A stretch of DNA of 64,000 bases, from the NCBI RefSeq assembly GCF_000378445.1, contig NZ_KB899719.1, positions 1 through 64,000 of the forward strand, written 5' to 3'. Made by a program: the position numbers and the translations under genes. Positions 19,942-30,281 of this stretch are shown here, piece by piece. Every line of letters starts with the position of its first letter. Within the stretch, counting starts at the first letter, position 1. The DNA is from Deinococcus aquatilis DSM 23025. GTDB lineage: Bacteria > Deinococcota > Deinococci > Deinococcales > Deinococcaceae. The notes beneath the pieces were generated by a model, which saw nothing but the letters and a program-made list of their open reading frames with translations, ran no database searches and was not told where the DNA came from.

Positions 19942-20411
19942 CGCAGCAGGCCAAACGCGTTCAGGCGGGGTTTACGCTGCTGGAAATGTTGGTGGTCATC
20001 GCCATTCTCGGAATTCTTTCTGGGGTGATGACCTTCAACCTTCTTGGAAATTTGCGCCGTACCGAGGTGCGGAATGCAGCGGCTCAGGTAATGGCCGATC
20101 TGCGCCTGGCGCGGGTGAATGCCCAGAAAACTGGTCTGGTCAGCCCGGTGACGATCGTCAACGGAACGGGGGGCTACGCGGCGCAGACCAACGCAGGAGC
20201 GGTGCAGATCAAAACTTTGGAAAACGGCGTTACGCTGTGGGCAACGACCTCGACCAATGGATTTCAGGTGGCTTACCGTCCACCGTTTGGCACTCTCGAT
20301 TCGATCGGACTGGTCTGGGAAGTGCGGAGTCGGGTGGCTCAGGTGCCTTCTCTGTACATCAAGGTCGTGGGCGTGACGGGCAAGGTGATGTTAAGTGGAT
20401 CGCGCGACTGA
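19938..20411 (+). CDS. Prepilin, GspH/FimT type
   Basis: A 157-aa minor pseudopilin. The type IV prepilin cleavage motif is clear: QAG, then FTLLEMLVVIAILGILSG with Glu at +5 and a hydrophobic helix. The body follows the GspH/FimT pattern (AAAQVMADLRLARVNA). GTG 19938 overlaps the previous stop (GTGA), so it is translationally coupled. It is processed by a prepilin peptidase encoded elsewhere. Confidence 0.88.
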   Translation: MTQQAKRVQAGFTLLEMLVVIAILGILSGVMTFNLLGNLRRTEVRNAAAQVMADLRLARVNAQKTGLVSPVTIVNGTGGYAAQTNAGAVQIKTLENGVTLWATTSTNGFQVAYRPPFGTLDSIGLVWEVRSRVAQVPSLYIKVVGVTGKVMLSGSRD

Positions 20412-20877
20412 GCAGCTTGCGCTCCGGTGGACTGCGAACGCTGCACGTCCCAGACCGGTTGCTGTGCATCAGGCAGGCTTTACCATCATTGAAGTGCTGG
20501 TCAGCATCATGTTGTTCAGCATTATCGTACTGGTCATCATTACACCGCTCACGGGTCTGTTCAGCATGACCCGGCGCAGCGATCAGCAAACGAACGCCAC
20601 ACAGACAGCCCAGCGCATCATAGAAACTGTTCGGGGTGAATGGCTGTCTGAAACGAACTATCGCCAGGTGTGCCTTGCAGCCCCGCTGCCAGTCATGACC
20701 CCTCCTCTGGAAGTCAATGTCAAGAGTCTTGACCAGCAGGGCAACGTCCTGGCGACCAGGGTTTTACAGGCAACCTGCGGTACCCCCGCCGATGATCCAC
20801 CTCTTCGCCGCATTCAGGTAACGGTCAAGGTGGGGAACGCCGTTTCCAGCCTGAGTGTGGATGTGCCCCGCCCATGA
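20395..20877 (+). CDS. Prepilin, PilV type
   Basis: A 160-aa protein with a longer leader, cleavage site QAG, then FTIIEVLVSIMLFSIIVLVI with Glu at +5, as in PilV/PulI-like minor pilins. GTG 20395 overlaps the preceding gene by 17 bases and the next by four, keeping the operon tightly coupled. Two Cys residues in the C-terminal half may form a disulphide. Confidence 0.85.
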   Translation: MDRATEQLALRWTANAARPRPVAVHQAGFTIIEVLVSIMLFSIIVLVIITPLTGLFSMTRRSDQQTNATQTAQRIIETVRGEWLSETNYRQVCLAAPLPVMTPPLEVNVKSLDQQGNVLATRVLQATCGTPADDPPLRRIQVTVKVGNAVSSLSVDVPRP

Positions 20878-21707
20878 CTGATCTGATTCCTGCACACAGG
20901 AGGCACCTTCAGGGCGTGACTCTGATTGAGCTATTGATCGGCATGGCCCTGGCCCTGATTGTCATGGTGGCCGCATTCGATCTGTTTACCTCTTCCACAA
21001 AAAGTGCTTTTAATCTGCAAACCCGCAGTGAGCTGCTGGCTGAATTGCAGATTGCACAAAATTACCTGGCCGCTCAGGTGCGCGACGCGGTCTACGTTTT
21101 CCCTCAGGGAACGACCCTGAATCTGGGCGGCGGCTACACCACCGAGCATCCTTTGGACGGTACGTGGCGGGTGGGAGATCAGGCTGTTCCGGTGCTGGCA
21201 TTTATTAAGCCGCCAGAAGACACGACAAAAGGATGCCCTTCTAATGAAGACGGCTGTTATAAGTTTTATGCCTATTACCCTGTTCTCCGCAGCAGCTGGG
21301 TCAGCGGCGCGACTTCCTACAACGATCCGGGGCAAGACCCGCAAAACGGCAACCGCTGGCTGTTGGTCGAATACCACTCCAATTACAGAGTTCCTCCCCA
21401 ACTGGCGTCTCTGGCTTCGCCCTATACCCCTCCTGCAGGGGGGAGTGGCCGCTTGCTGCTCGATTACGTCCAGCCCACTGCGCTGGCTCTGGCAGGCACG
21501 CCCGCGCTGTTTGTTCAGAAGGACGCTCCTGCTCCAGCGACTGTGCAGTCGTCCGGCACAGTGTCGGTCACGCTGAATTTTGCTCTGTCACAGCAGTTGC
21601 GGGGAAGCGTCCTGAACCTGCCCGGACGCAGCGCCACGGCGGCTCCGGCAGCTACAGTGCGGACAGTCACGGTTTTTCCGCGTAACCTAGGCAGCTTGGC
21701 TCCCTGA
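20874..21707 (+). CDS. Prepilin, PilW/PulJ type
   Basis: A 277-aa minor pilin with cleavage motif LQG, then VTLIELLIGMALALIVMVAAFDLF (Glu at +5) and the PilW/GspJ-like continuation (LLAELQIAQNYLAAQVRDAV). The insert CPSNEDGC places a Cys pair in a loop of the globular domain. It is the last gene of the four-gene set, starting within the previous stop (ATGA). The set matches minor-pilin clusters used for pilus priming and natural transformation in the Deinococcus-Thermus group. Confidence 0.85.
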   Translation: MTDLIPAHRRHLQGVTLIELLIGMALALIVMVAAFDLFTSSTKSAFNLQTRSELLAELQIAQNYLAAQVRDAVYVFPQGTTLNLGGGYTTEHPLDGTWRVGDQAVPVLAFIKPPEDTTKGCPSNEDGCYKFYAYYPVLRSSWVSGATSYNDPGQDPQNGNRWLLVEYHSNYRVPPQLASLASPYTPPAGGSGRLLLDYVQPTALALAGTPALFVQKDAPAPATVQSSGTVSVTLNFALSQQLRGSVLNLPGRSATAAPAATVRTVTVFPRNLGSLAP

Positions 21708-21852
21708 TGGCCGTGCTGACTCCTGTGGGTCTTACCCCGCCGCGCCGGGCGTGCTAACCTGAAATCCCGGAGGCCAAGCGCCCCGGTTTTTTGTTGGTTC
21801 CTTCCCTTTGGCCCCCGATCTCCGGTTGGTGGGGGCGGCGCTTGGAGAGTAC

Positions 21853-23556
<1,704 letters not shown>

Positions 23557-23574
23557 GCAGAAAGCAGTCTGTAG

Positions 23575-23608
23575 GTCGGCCTTCAGCTTCGGCTGGGGCC
23601 GACTTTTT
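23575..23608 (+). terminator. Terminator of pyrG
   Basis: Stem GTCGGCC/GGCCGAC with an inner CAGC-TTCG-GCTG hairpin and then TTTTT (23604-23608). It overlaps the last codons of coaE on the other strand. Confidence 0.85.
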
Positions 23609-24257
23609 GTGTGGCCTGTGCAGGCGGCTGAACTGGAATTTCCAGTTGCCTCAGCGCCGCGTCCACCTGTGGTTCCAGTTCAGCGATTTCACCACTGTTT
23701 TCGATCACGTAACTGGCTCTGCGGCGTTTCTCTTCAGCGGGTGTCTGGCGGGCGTCGCGGGCCAACACTTCTTCGCGGGTCAGGTGGCTGCGGGCCATCA
23801 CGCGGGCAATCCGGATTTCCAGTGGGGCATCTACCACCAGCACGGCGTCCATGCTTTTTTCCAGGCCGCCCTCGAACAGCAGGGGTACGTCCTGCACCAG
23901 CCAGCGCTCGCCGCGTAGCGTGGCTTCTGCTTCCAGCGCCGCCATGCGTGCCCGCACCCTGGGATGCACGATGGCGTTCAGTACCGCGAGCCGGGCAGGA
24001 TCGGCAAACGCGGCGGCTCCCAACGCGGCACGGTCAAGCACGCCGCCCTGCACCGTGCCCGGAAAAGCCTGCTCTATCCGGGCCAAGGTCTCCGGCTCTC
24101 CCGTGACCCTGTGGGCCTGCTCGTCGGCGTCCAGTACGGTCAGGCCACGCGCCCGCAGCAGGGCTGCCACCGTGCTTTTGCCCGCGCCGATGCTTCCGGT
24201 CAGGCCCAGACGGCGGGGCACAGTGGGGAGAATGTTTTCGGCAGGCAGATCAGACAT
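23583..24257 (-). CDS. coaE: Dephospho-CoA kinase
   Basis: Last step of coenzyme A synthesis, phosphorylating the 3'-hydroxyl of dephospho-CoA. The 224-aa P-loop kinase has Walker A GSIGAGKS (21-28), the DAD region at [19 protein letters not shown], and the late segment [19 protein letters not shown] typical of the family lid. A Pro/Gln-rich tail overlaps the pyrG terminator. The N-terminal extension before RRLGLTGS is about 15 residues longer than in many homologues, so a slightly later start is possible. Confidence 0.95.
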   Translation of the reverse strand: MSDLPAENILPTVPRRLGLTGSIGAGKSTVAALLRARGLTVLDADEQAHRVTGEPETLARIEQAFPGTVQGGVLDRAALGAAAFADPARLAVLNAIVHPRVRARMAALEAEATLRGERWLVQDVPLLFEGGLEKSMDAVLVVDAPLEIRIARVMARSHLTREEVLARDARQTPAEEKRRRASYVIENSGEIAELEPQVDAALRQLEIPVQPPAQATQKVGPSRS

Positions 24258-24623
24258 AGGCCCAATTAGAGCATCTGCCCAAGCGCTGCCTGGTCTGGAC
24301 TGTTTTGCCTGTGCTGTTTCGTCTGGAGAGCATCAGGCCCGAGATGACGCACCCCGGACGCTCTCCTTTTTTGCCAGGACCGGGGGTCAAGGAAGGTCAG
24401 ATGGGCATCACGCGCCGCATGGAAACTGGAGTATGCAAGTTGCGTCTGGGGGCAACAATACGGAATTTTGGCGTAATGACGCACTCTCACAGGTGTTTCA
24501 CCCGGTCTACTGGCGTGATTCGGTATCTTTTGTGCGGTATCATGCACGGGCATCCCAGCCCAGATCGGGTCTTTCTGCCGCGCTCTACGGCGTTGGCGGG
24601 GGCCAGATCACGGAGGTTTTTGA
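24258..24623. other. Divergent intergenic region coaE/TPR gene
   Basis: 366 bases without a supported gene. It holds a promoter for the TPR gene and, at about 24328-24372, a GGAGAGC/GCTCTCC pair enclosing a smaller CATC/GATG hairpin and ending in six T residues on the plus strand. This is terminator-like although no plus-strand gene precedes it. A short plus-strand RNA ending there is conceivable but unproven. Confidence 0.4.
24515..24543 (+). promoter_or_regulatory. Promoter of the TPR gene
   Basis: GTGATT (24515-24520), 17-base spacer, TATCAT (24538-24543). It lies about 80 bases upstream of the GTG start, leaving room for the 5' leader that carries the CGGAGG SD. Confidence 0.5.
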
Positions 24624-25835
24624 GTGAAACGACGTACCCTCGGCCTGCTCCTCGCAGCGGCCCTCATCAACGGCGCAGCCGCGCAGACGCCTCCGACGGC
24701 TCCTGTCCCTGCTCAACCCGTGGCCCCGGTCACCGCTCCGGCTGCGGCTCCGGCCACCACCCCTGCCCCAGCTACTACGCCCGCCCGTCCTGTTCGTCCA
24801 CCTGCGGCCAATTACGTAGCTCTGGGCGTTTTTTATTATCAGCAAGGCAAATTTGATGAGGCGTATGTAGCCTTCCGCGCTGCCACTGAGATCGAGCCGA
24901 ACAACAGTGAAGCTCTGTTGGGTCTGGGACGTTCTCAGGTCAAGCTGCGGCTCTACACTCCCGCGCTCGAAACCCTGCGCCGCCTGACGGCTGCCGATAA
25001 GGGCAACGTGAGCGGCTACATTGCGCTGGCTCAGGCCTATCAGCAGCAATTTATCGGGGCCAGTGACCGCGCCACCGTGACAGGCAATCTGGCCGAGGCT
25101 CTGAAAGTTCTGACCGACGCCGAAACCGTGACCAATGCTCTGACAGGCCCAGATAAAAATCTGAATCTCAGCAAGGTCTGGAATGAGCGCGGCTACGTGT
25201 TCAAGTTGCAGGGTGACGGCGGCAGTGCCATCGACGCCTTCAAGCAGGCCAGCACCCTGAATCCCGAAAACGACGTGATTCTGTTCAATCTGGGCGATAT
25301 GTACTACGCCACCGGAAACCTGACGCAGGCCCTCGACAGCTTGCAGCAGGCCGTGATTGCCAACCCGCGTGACTCCTACAACCGCGCCTACTACGCCAAG
25401 TTGCTGGCCCTCAGCGGCAACACCACCGCTGCCAAACCCGAAGCGGCCCAGGCTGCGCGTCTGTCGCCCACCAACGCCTATGCGGTGGGGCAGTACGGTG
25501 TGGTCAGCTACCTGTCCAAAGACAGTGCCACTGCCCGCCTGCAACTGAATCAGGCCGTCAAACTCGACCCTCTGCGCTACCCCGAGTTCTATTACTACCT
25601 GGGCCGCCTCGATCTGGACGCTGCCGACCTGCGTTCAGCCCGTGCCAACCTGACCCGCGCTGCCGCACTGGGCAGCACCACGCCCGAATATGCCTATTAC
25701 CTTGGCCTCAGCTACGAGCGTGGTGCAGGCAGTGTGGCCCCCGACCGCATCAAGGCCCGCGAAAATTACGAACGTGCCCTGAAACTCAGCCCCAGCTATA
25801 AGCTGGCGCAGGAAGCCCTGGCCCGCGTGAAGTGA
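24624..25835 (+). CDS. Exported TPR-repeat protein
   Basis: A 403-aa protein with an N-terminal signal peptide (about 1-20, ending GAAA-QT), a Pro/Ala/Thr-rich linker to about residue 60, then tetratricopeptide repeats to the end (for example [22 protein letters not shown] and [21 protein letters not shown]). It is probably a periplasmic or cell-envelope scaffold. The GTG start is supported by CGGAGG seven bases upstream. It stands alone, with its own promoter and terminator. No enzymatic motif is seen. Confidence 0.88.
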   Translation: MKRRTLGLLLAAALINGAAAQTPPTAPVPAQPVAPVTAPAAAPATTPAPATTPARPVRPPAANYVALGVFYYQQGKFDEAYVAFRAATEIEPNNSEALLGLGRSQVKLRLYTPALETLRRLTAADKGNVSGYIALAQAYQQQFIGASDRATVTGNLAEALKVLTDAETVTNALTGPDKNLNLSKVWNERGYVFKLQGDGGSAIDAFKQASTLNPENDVILFNLGDMYYATGNLTQALDSLQQAVIANPRDSYNRAYYAKLLALSGNTTAAKPEAAQAARLSPTNAYAVGQYGVVSYLSKDSATARLQLNQAVKLDPLRYPEFYYYLGRLDLDAADLRSARANLTRAAALGSTTPEYAYYLGLSYERGAGSVAPDRIKARENYERALKLSPSYKLAQEALARVK

Positions 25836-25881
25836 GCAAGCTGAAGTAAAGCAATTCTGGATAGGTTGAATCTCAAATAAG

Positions 25882-25914
25882 AAAGCCCGCCCTGATGTTG
25901 GAGGCGGGCTTTTT
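25882..25914. terminator. Bidirectional terminator after TPR gene and hucR
   Basis: A 10-bp stem AAAGCCCGCC (25882-25891) / GGCGGGCTTT (25903-25912), with T-runs on the plus strand and AAAG on the other side, between the convergent TPR gene and hucR. Confidence 0.88.
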
Positions 25915-25939
25915 CTGGCTCTGGTCGCTCGCGGCGGCG

Positions 25940-26455
25940 CTATTCCGACTCGGCACTTTCCACATGCGTCAGCAATTTACGGGCCAGCCGCTCCAACTCT
26001 GCTCTCTCTTCCAGCGTCAGGGCCTCCAACACAGAGGCTTCATGCTGCACGTGCTGGGGGAGCAACGTATCGACCAGTTCCCGGCCCTGTCTGGTCAGGC
26101 GGATACGGGCGCTGCGGCGGTCAGTTTCGCTGCCCCGGCGTTCTACGAGTCCCTTTTCGATCAGGCGCGAAACCCGGTTGGTGATGCTCGCTCCGGTAAT
26201 GGCGCTGAGGTTGCTGAGTTCGGTGGGTGTCAGGCCGGTATCGGGCGCACTGCGGCGCAGGGTCAAGAGCAGATCCCAGCCCGATGGATTGATGCCCGCT
26301 GGAGTATAGGTCTGCTCGACATGCCGCCCCAGTGCGCCCTGCAAGCGGGCCAGCAGCAAAAACAGCAGCATGGGACTGGGGTCTAGCTCCGGCGCTTCCC
26401 GGTGCCAGTCTGTACGAATCCGTTCCAGTAGATGATGGGTCTTGGGCGGGGTCAT
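25940..26455 (-). CDS. hucR: Urate-responsive MarR-family repressor HucR
   Basis: A 171-aa winged-helix regulator divergent from the uricase fusion gene. It has the long N-terminal helix and MarR core (LTPTELSNLSAITGASITNRV as recognition region, wing DRRSARIRLT). The four residues that bind urate in D. radiodurans HucR (W20, D73, R106, R118) have counterparts W17, D61, R94 and R106, with identical spacing among the last three. It should repress pucL and its own gene until urate binds. A palindrome at 26581-26598 is the likely operator. Confidence 0.93.
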   Translation of the reverse strand: MTPPKTHHLLERIRTDWHREAPELDPSPMLLFLLLARLQGALGRHVEQTYTPAGINPSGWDLLLTLRRSAPDTGLTPTELSNLSAITGASITNRVSRLIEKGLVERRGSETDRRSARIRLTRQGRELVDTLLPQHVQHEASVLEALTLEERAELERLARKLLTHVESAESE

Positions 26456-26538
26456 AGATTCCGGGCTGAGCTTAACATGCAGTTCCTGCTGGCCGATAAG
26501 AGCGGCGTTGTGTGGCCGTCCAGTCAGCCCGGATTCCC

Positions 26539-26567
26539 TTGACGCCGACCTGTGCGATGCTTACCAT
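26539..26567 (+). promoter_or_regulatory. Promoter of the urate catabolic operon
   Basis: TTGACG (26539-26544), 17-base spacer, TACCAT (26562-26567). Transcription would start near 26574, placing the candidate HucR site in the first transcribed bases, a position suited to repression. Confidence 0.75.
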
Positions 26568-26580
26568 AGGTCCATTCAGA

Positions 26581-26598
26581 TAGTTAGGCGTCTAAGTA
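26581..26598. promoter_or_regulatory. Candidate HucR operator
   Basis: An 18-base imperfect palindrome, TAGTTAGGCGTCTAAGTA, with TTAG/CTAA half-sites. Only the third position pair and the centre break symmetry. It lies just downstream of the predicted start of the pucL transcript and between the divergent hucR and pucL genes. Confidence 0.7.
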
Positions 26599-26652
26599 AA
26601 TCGGAGTTCTCCTCTGTTCTCTCCACTCTGCAAGCCGCGCCAGGAGGTTCTT

Positions 26653-28137
26653 TTGACCCGTTCACAACCAGTACGACCCCTGACCCTGCCCGAAATCAAC
26701 GTCCTGGATGATCAGGCTTTTGCCGCCGCTTTTGCCGGGGTGCTGGAGCATTCACCGCAGTATGCCCAGTACGCCGCTGGACAGCGCCCCTTTGCTGATG
26801 CCGAGGCGGTGGCTGCTGCTTTTGCCGCTGCTGTTCAGCAGGATTCGCCCGCAGCTCAACTGTCCCTGATTCGTGCCCACCCGGACCTGGCAGGCAAGGC
26901 GGCGCTGGCAGGCGACCTGACTGCCGAAAGTGCGCGAGAGCAGGCTTCTGCTGGACTGGACCGCCTGACGCCCGCCGAATATGCCGAATTTCAGGAGCTG
27001 AACAGTGCGTACCACGAAAAATTTGGCCTGCCCTATGTGGTCTGCGTGCGCGAACATACCAAAGACAGCATTTTTGAAGGCGCACGCCGCCGCCTGAGCA
27101 ATTCGCCCGAACAGGAACGCGCCGCCGCCCTGCACGAGATTGCCCGGATTGCCCGCCTGCGGGTTCTGGATCTGGTGCAGAGTGAGGATTTGATGCAAAG
27201 TCCGGCCTTGATACAGAATCCGGCTTCAGTACCAAGTGAGGAAAAGATGCCCGAAACAGTGCCTACCACAGTGCCCACGCCAGTGCCCACCAAGGTAAAA
27301 GTCAAGTTGGGAGCCAACAATTACGGCAAGGCCGATGTTCGTCTGTTTAAAGTTTTCCGGGATGCGCCTCGCCACGAGATCAAAGACGTGTGGGTGCGCG
27401 TGGCGATGGAGGGCGACTTCGACGCCGCGCACGTTTCGGGCGACAACACCGATTTGCTGGCAACCGATACCGTTCGCAACACCATTTACGGCCTCGCCGT
27501 AGACGGATTCACGGGCAGCGTGGAGGAATACGGCAAAACCCTGATCCGCCATTTTGTGGCGCAGGGGCCGAAAGTGGCGCGGGCCACGGCCTATTTTACT
27601 GAGCACCAGTGGCAGCGCCTGAGCGTGGACGGCCAGGAGCACGACCATTCCTTTGTGCGGCAGATGCCCAAACATACGGCGGTGGTGGAGGGCGACGGTC
27701 AGACCTTCACCGTGACCAGCGGCATAGACGAACTGTACGTGCTGAAAACCACCCAGAGCGGCTGGGAAGGCTACCTGCAAGAGCAGTTCACCACGCTGCC
27801 GGAAACCAATGACCGGATTCTTGCCACCGTGGTCACGGCCAAGTGGGAATACGCCGTGCCAGAGTGCGATTACGACGCCGTGTGGGGGCGCGTGTACCAG
27901 ACCATTCTGGACACCTTCACCGACCACTATTCGCCCAGTGTGCAGAACACGCTGTACCGCATGGGCGAGGCCATTTTGACCCTCTGCCCCGAGATCAGCC
28001 GGGTGCATTTTTCGTTTCCCAACCGCCACCACATCCGCTACAACACCGAGCGGCACGGCATTCAGAACCCCAACACCGTCTTTCATGCCGATGCCGAACC
28101 CTACGGCCAGATCGAAGGCTGGGTCGAGCGGGCATGA
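26653..28137 (+). CDS. pucL: OHCU decarboxylase-urate oxidase fusion (PucL type)
   Basis: A bifunctional purine-degradation enzyme of 494 aa. Residues 1 to about 175 form the 2-oxo-4-hydroxy-4-carboxy-5-ureidoimidazoline decarboxylase (LIRAHPDLAGKAALAGDLT, NSAYHEKFGLPYVVCVREH). After a Pro/Val/Thr linker (about 180-210), the rest is cofactor-free uricase (LGANNYGKADVRLFKV, LLATDTVRNTIYGLA, FPNRHHIRYNTERHG). It catalyses the first and third steps of urate to allantoin. The size and order match Bacillus PucL. A TTG start (26653) follows CAGGAGG closely. It overlaps the next gene by ATGA and is regulated by the divergent HucR. Confidence 0.96.
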   Translation: MTRSQPVRPLTLPEINVLDDQAFAAAFAGVLEHSPQYAQYAAGQRPFADAEAVAAAFAAAVQQDSPAAQLSLIRAHPDLAGKAALAGDLTAESAREQASAGLDRLTPAEYAEFQELNSAYHEKFGLPYVVCVREHTKDSIFEGARRRLSNSPEQERAAALHEIARIARLRVLDLVQSEDLMQSPALIQNPASVPSEEKMPETVPTTVPTPVPTKVKVKLGANNYGKADVRLFKVFRDAPRHEIKDVWVRVAMEGDFDAAHVSGDNTDLLATDTVRNTIYGLAVDGFTGSVEEYGKTLIRHFVAQGPKVARATAYFTEHQWQRLSVDGQEHDHSFVRQMPKHTAVVEGDGQTFTVTSGIDELYVLKTTQSGWEGYLQEQFTTLPETNDRILATVVTAKWEYAVPECDYDAVWGRVYQTILDTFTDHYSPSVQNTLYRMGEAILTLCPEISRVHFSFPNRHHIRYNTERHGIQNPNTVFHADAEPYGQIEGWVERA

Positions 28138-28499
28138 ACAGCGCAGGCGCGGGCCTCAGCACCCATGTGCTGGACACGGCGCGGGGGCGTCCGGCGGCGG
28201 GCATTTCTATTGTGCTACACGCGGTGGAGGAAGGTGGGCAGCGCCGGTTGCTGAATACCACCGTGACCAACGCCGATGGCCGCACCGACACGCCCCTGAT
28301 CGAACGCGGCACCCTCACGCGGGGCACCTACGAACTGACCTTTCACGTCGCCGCCTATTTTGAAGACCTGACCGGAGTAGCGCAGCCCCCCTTTCTGGAT
28401 GTGGTCACGCTGCGCTTCACGGTGGCCGATACCGCCGCGCATTACCACATTCCGCTGCTGGTCTCGCCGTGGTCTTACAGCACCTACCGGGGCAGTTGA
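28134..28499 (+). CDS. pucM: 5-hydroxyisourate hydrolase
   Basis: The transthyretin-like enzyme (121 aa) that converts 5-hydroxyisourate to OHCU, the step between the two activities of PucL. The hallmarks are present: LSTHVLDTARGRPA at the N-terminus, an internal H-x-AAYFED segment, HYHIPLLVSPWSYSTY and the terminal tetrapeptide YRGS. ATG 28134 overlaps the pucL stop. Together pucL and pucM cover urate to S-allantoin. A terminator follows at 28523. Confidence 0.96.
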   Translation: MNSAGAGLSTHVLDTARGRPAAGISIVLHAVEEGGQRRLLNTTVTNADGRTDTPLIERGTLTRGTYELTFHVAAYFEDLTGVAQPPFLDVVTLRFTVADTAAHYHIPLLVSPWSYSTYRGS

Positions 28500-28522
28500 T
28501 CGGGAAATAGACGCACACAGAA

Positions 28523-28554
28523 AGGCTGGAGCCATCAAGCTTCAGCCTCTTTTT
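28523..28554 (+). terminator. Terminator of the pucLM operon
   Basis: Stem AGGCTGGAGC (28523-28532) / GCTTCAGCCT (28539-28548), ten pairs with one G-U, loop CATCAA, followed by CTTTTTC. Confidence 0.87.
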
Positions 28555-28636
28555 CTGCTGTTCCTCGGCCAGTGTCGCCTGAAGGAACAGGGGAGGGGCC
28601 AACCTGCTGTTAGACTCTTTTTGAAAAATATATTTT

Positions 28637-28661
28637 ATCAGGTGAAATAGATCAGGTGAAA
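28637..28661 (+). promoter_or_regulatory. Direct repeat before aceB, possible operator
   Basis: The 11-mer ATCAGGTGAAA occurs twice (28637-28647 and 28651-28661), 14 bases apart, in an AT-rich stretch 40-60 bases before aceB. The spacing is not a full helical turn. It could bind the IclR-type regulator encoded downstream, but this is inference. Confidence 0.45.
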
Positions 28662-28698
28662 GAAGAGCGTTCCGAGATTCCCCCGGAGGTTGTCCCCT

Positions 28699-30273
28699 AT
28701 GACCCATTCTGAAACTGCCCTGCCCACTGGTCTGACCCTCTCTGTGCCTGTTGCCCCCGATCAGGCGGGCGTGCTGACGCCGGAAGCGTTGGCGTTCGTG
28801 GCCGACCTGCACCGCAGATTCAACCCGCGCCGCCTGGAACTGTTGGCGGCCCGTGAGGCGCGGCAACTGCGGCTGGATGCGGGCGAGAAGCCGGATTTTC
28901 TGCCCGAGACGGCCCAGATTCGCGCCTCAGACTGGAAGGTCGTGCCGCCCAAAGCCGACCTGAATGACCGCCGGGTCGAAATCACTGGCCCGGTAGACCG
29001 CAAAATGATCATCAACGCGCTCAACAGCGGCGCGAAGGTCTTTATGGCCGACTTCGAGGATGCTTCCAGCCCCAGTTGGGCCAACATGGTGGCGGGCCAG
29101 CAGAATCTGGCCGATGCGGTGCGGCGCACCATCACGCTGGAGCAGGGCGGCAAAAGCTACCACCTGAACGAGCAAACCGCCACGCTGCTGGTGCGCCCAC
29201 GCGGTTGGCACCTGCCCGAAAAGCATGTCAGCGTGGACGGCGAAATCATCAGCGGCAGCCTGTTCGACTTTGGGTTGTATTTTTTCCACAATGCCGCCGA
29301 ACTGCTTTCACGCGGCAGCGGGCCGTATTTTTACCTTCCCAAAATGGAATTGCATCTGGAGGCCCGCCTCTGGAACGACATCTTCAACCACGCCGAAGAC
29401 ACCCTGAGCGTGCCGCGCAGCAGCATTCGGGCCACCTGCCTGATCGAAACCATTCTGGCGACCTTCGAGATGGACGAGATTCTGTACGAACTGCGCGAGC
29501 ATTCAGCGGGCCTGAATTGCGGGCGCTGGGACTACATTTTCAGCATCATCAAGAAGTTCCGCGAAGACCCGTCCATGCTGCTTCCGGGCCGCGCACAGGT
29601 CACGATGGAAGCCCACATGATGCGGAGTTACAGCCGCCTTGCCATCCAGACCTGCCACAAACGCGGCGCACACGCCATCGGCGGTATGAGTGCCTTTATT
29701 CCGGTCAAGAACGACGAGGCGGCCAACGCCCGCGCCTTCGATCAGGTGCGGCGCGACAAGGAACGCGAGGCGGGCGACGGACACGACGGCACCTGGGTGG
29801 CCCATCCGGGCATGGTGGCCCTTGCCACCGAGGTTTTTGACCGCCTGATGCCCACACCCAACCAGATCGATTCGGGTAAGCAGGCCGATTTTGAGGTGAC
29901 AGCCGCCGATTTGCTGCAGGTGCCGGAAGGCGAGATCAGCGAGGACGGTCTGCGCCTGAATATCAACGTGGCGCTGCAATACCTGCGGGCGTGGCTGCGT
30001 GGGGCGGGCGCGGTGCCGATTCACAACCTGATGGAAGACGCCGCCACTGCCGAAATTTCGCGGGCGCAGATCTGGCAATGGCTGCGGCACGGGGCCAACC
30101 TTTCGGGCGGAGGACAGGTCACGGAAGCCTTGGTCGAGCGCCTGCTGAATGAGGAACTGGACTCGCTGGGCCGCGAAGAACACGCGCAGGCCGCCGCCCT
30201 GTTTCATGAGGTCGCCACCGTGCGCCCGCTGGTGGATTTCCTGACCCTCAGCGGCTACCGGGAACTGGCCTGA
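28699..30273 (+). CDS. aceB: Malate synthase A
   Basis: Condenses glyoxylate with acetyl-CoA to malate. The 524-aa protein shows the family signature [17 protein letters not shown], the segment [14 protein letters not shown] with a catalytic Arg, [10 protein letters not shown], and a C-terminal [12 protein letters not shown] with an acidic catalytic region. ATG 28699 has GGAGG nine bases upstream; the TTG three codons earlier is less likely. Its place after the urate operon fits use of glyoxylate released by allantoin breakdown, though no allantoinase is in the window. The IclR-family gene follows directly. Confidence 0.97.
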   Translation: MTHSETALPTGLTLSVPVAPDQAGVLTPEALAFVADLHRRFNPRRLELLAAREARQLRLDAGEKPDFLPETAQIRASDWKVVPPKADLNDRRVEITGPVDRKMIINALNSGAKVFMADFEDASSPSWANMVAGQQNLADAVRRTITLEQGGKSYHLNEQTATLLVRPRGWHLPEKHVSVDGEIISGSLFDFGLYFFHNAAELLSRGSGPYFYLPKMELHLEARLWNDIFNHAEDTLSVPRSSIRATCLIETILATFEMDEILYELREHSAGLNCGRWDYIFSIIKKFREDPSMLLPGRAQVTMEAHMMRSYSRLAIQTCHKRGAHAIGGMSAFIPVKNDEAANARAFDQVRRDKEREAGDGHDGTWVAHPGMVALATEVFDRLMPTPNQIDSGKQADFEVTAADLLQVPEGEISEDGLRLNINVALQYLRAWLRGAGAVPIHNLMEDAATAEISRAQIWQWLRHGANLSGGGQVTEALVERLLNEELDSLGREEHAQAAALFHEVATVRPLVDFLTLSGYRELA

Positions 30274-30281
30274 GCGGAACG

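Noticed and set aside
21720..21800. A terminator between the pilin operon and pyrG
   Set aside because: CCGG pairs and a T-run exist, but the stem does not extend beyond four pairs, so support is too weak.
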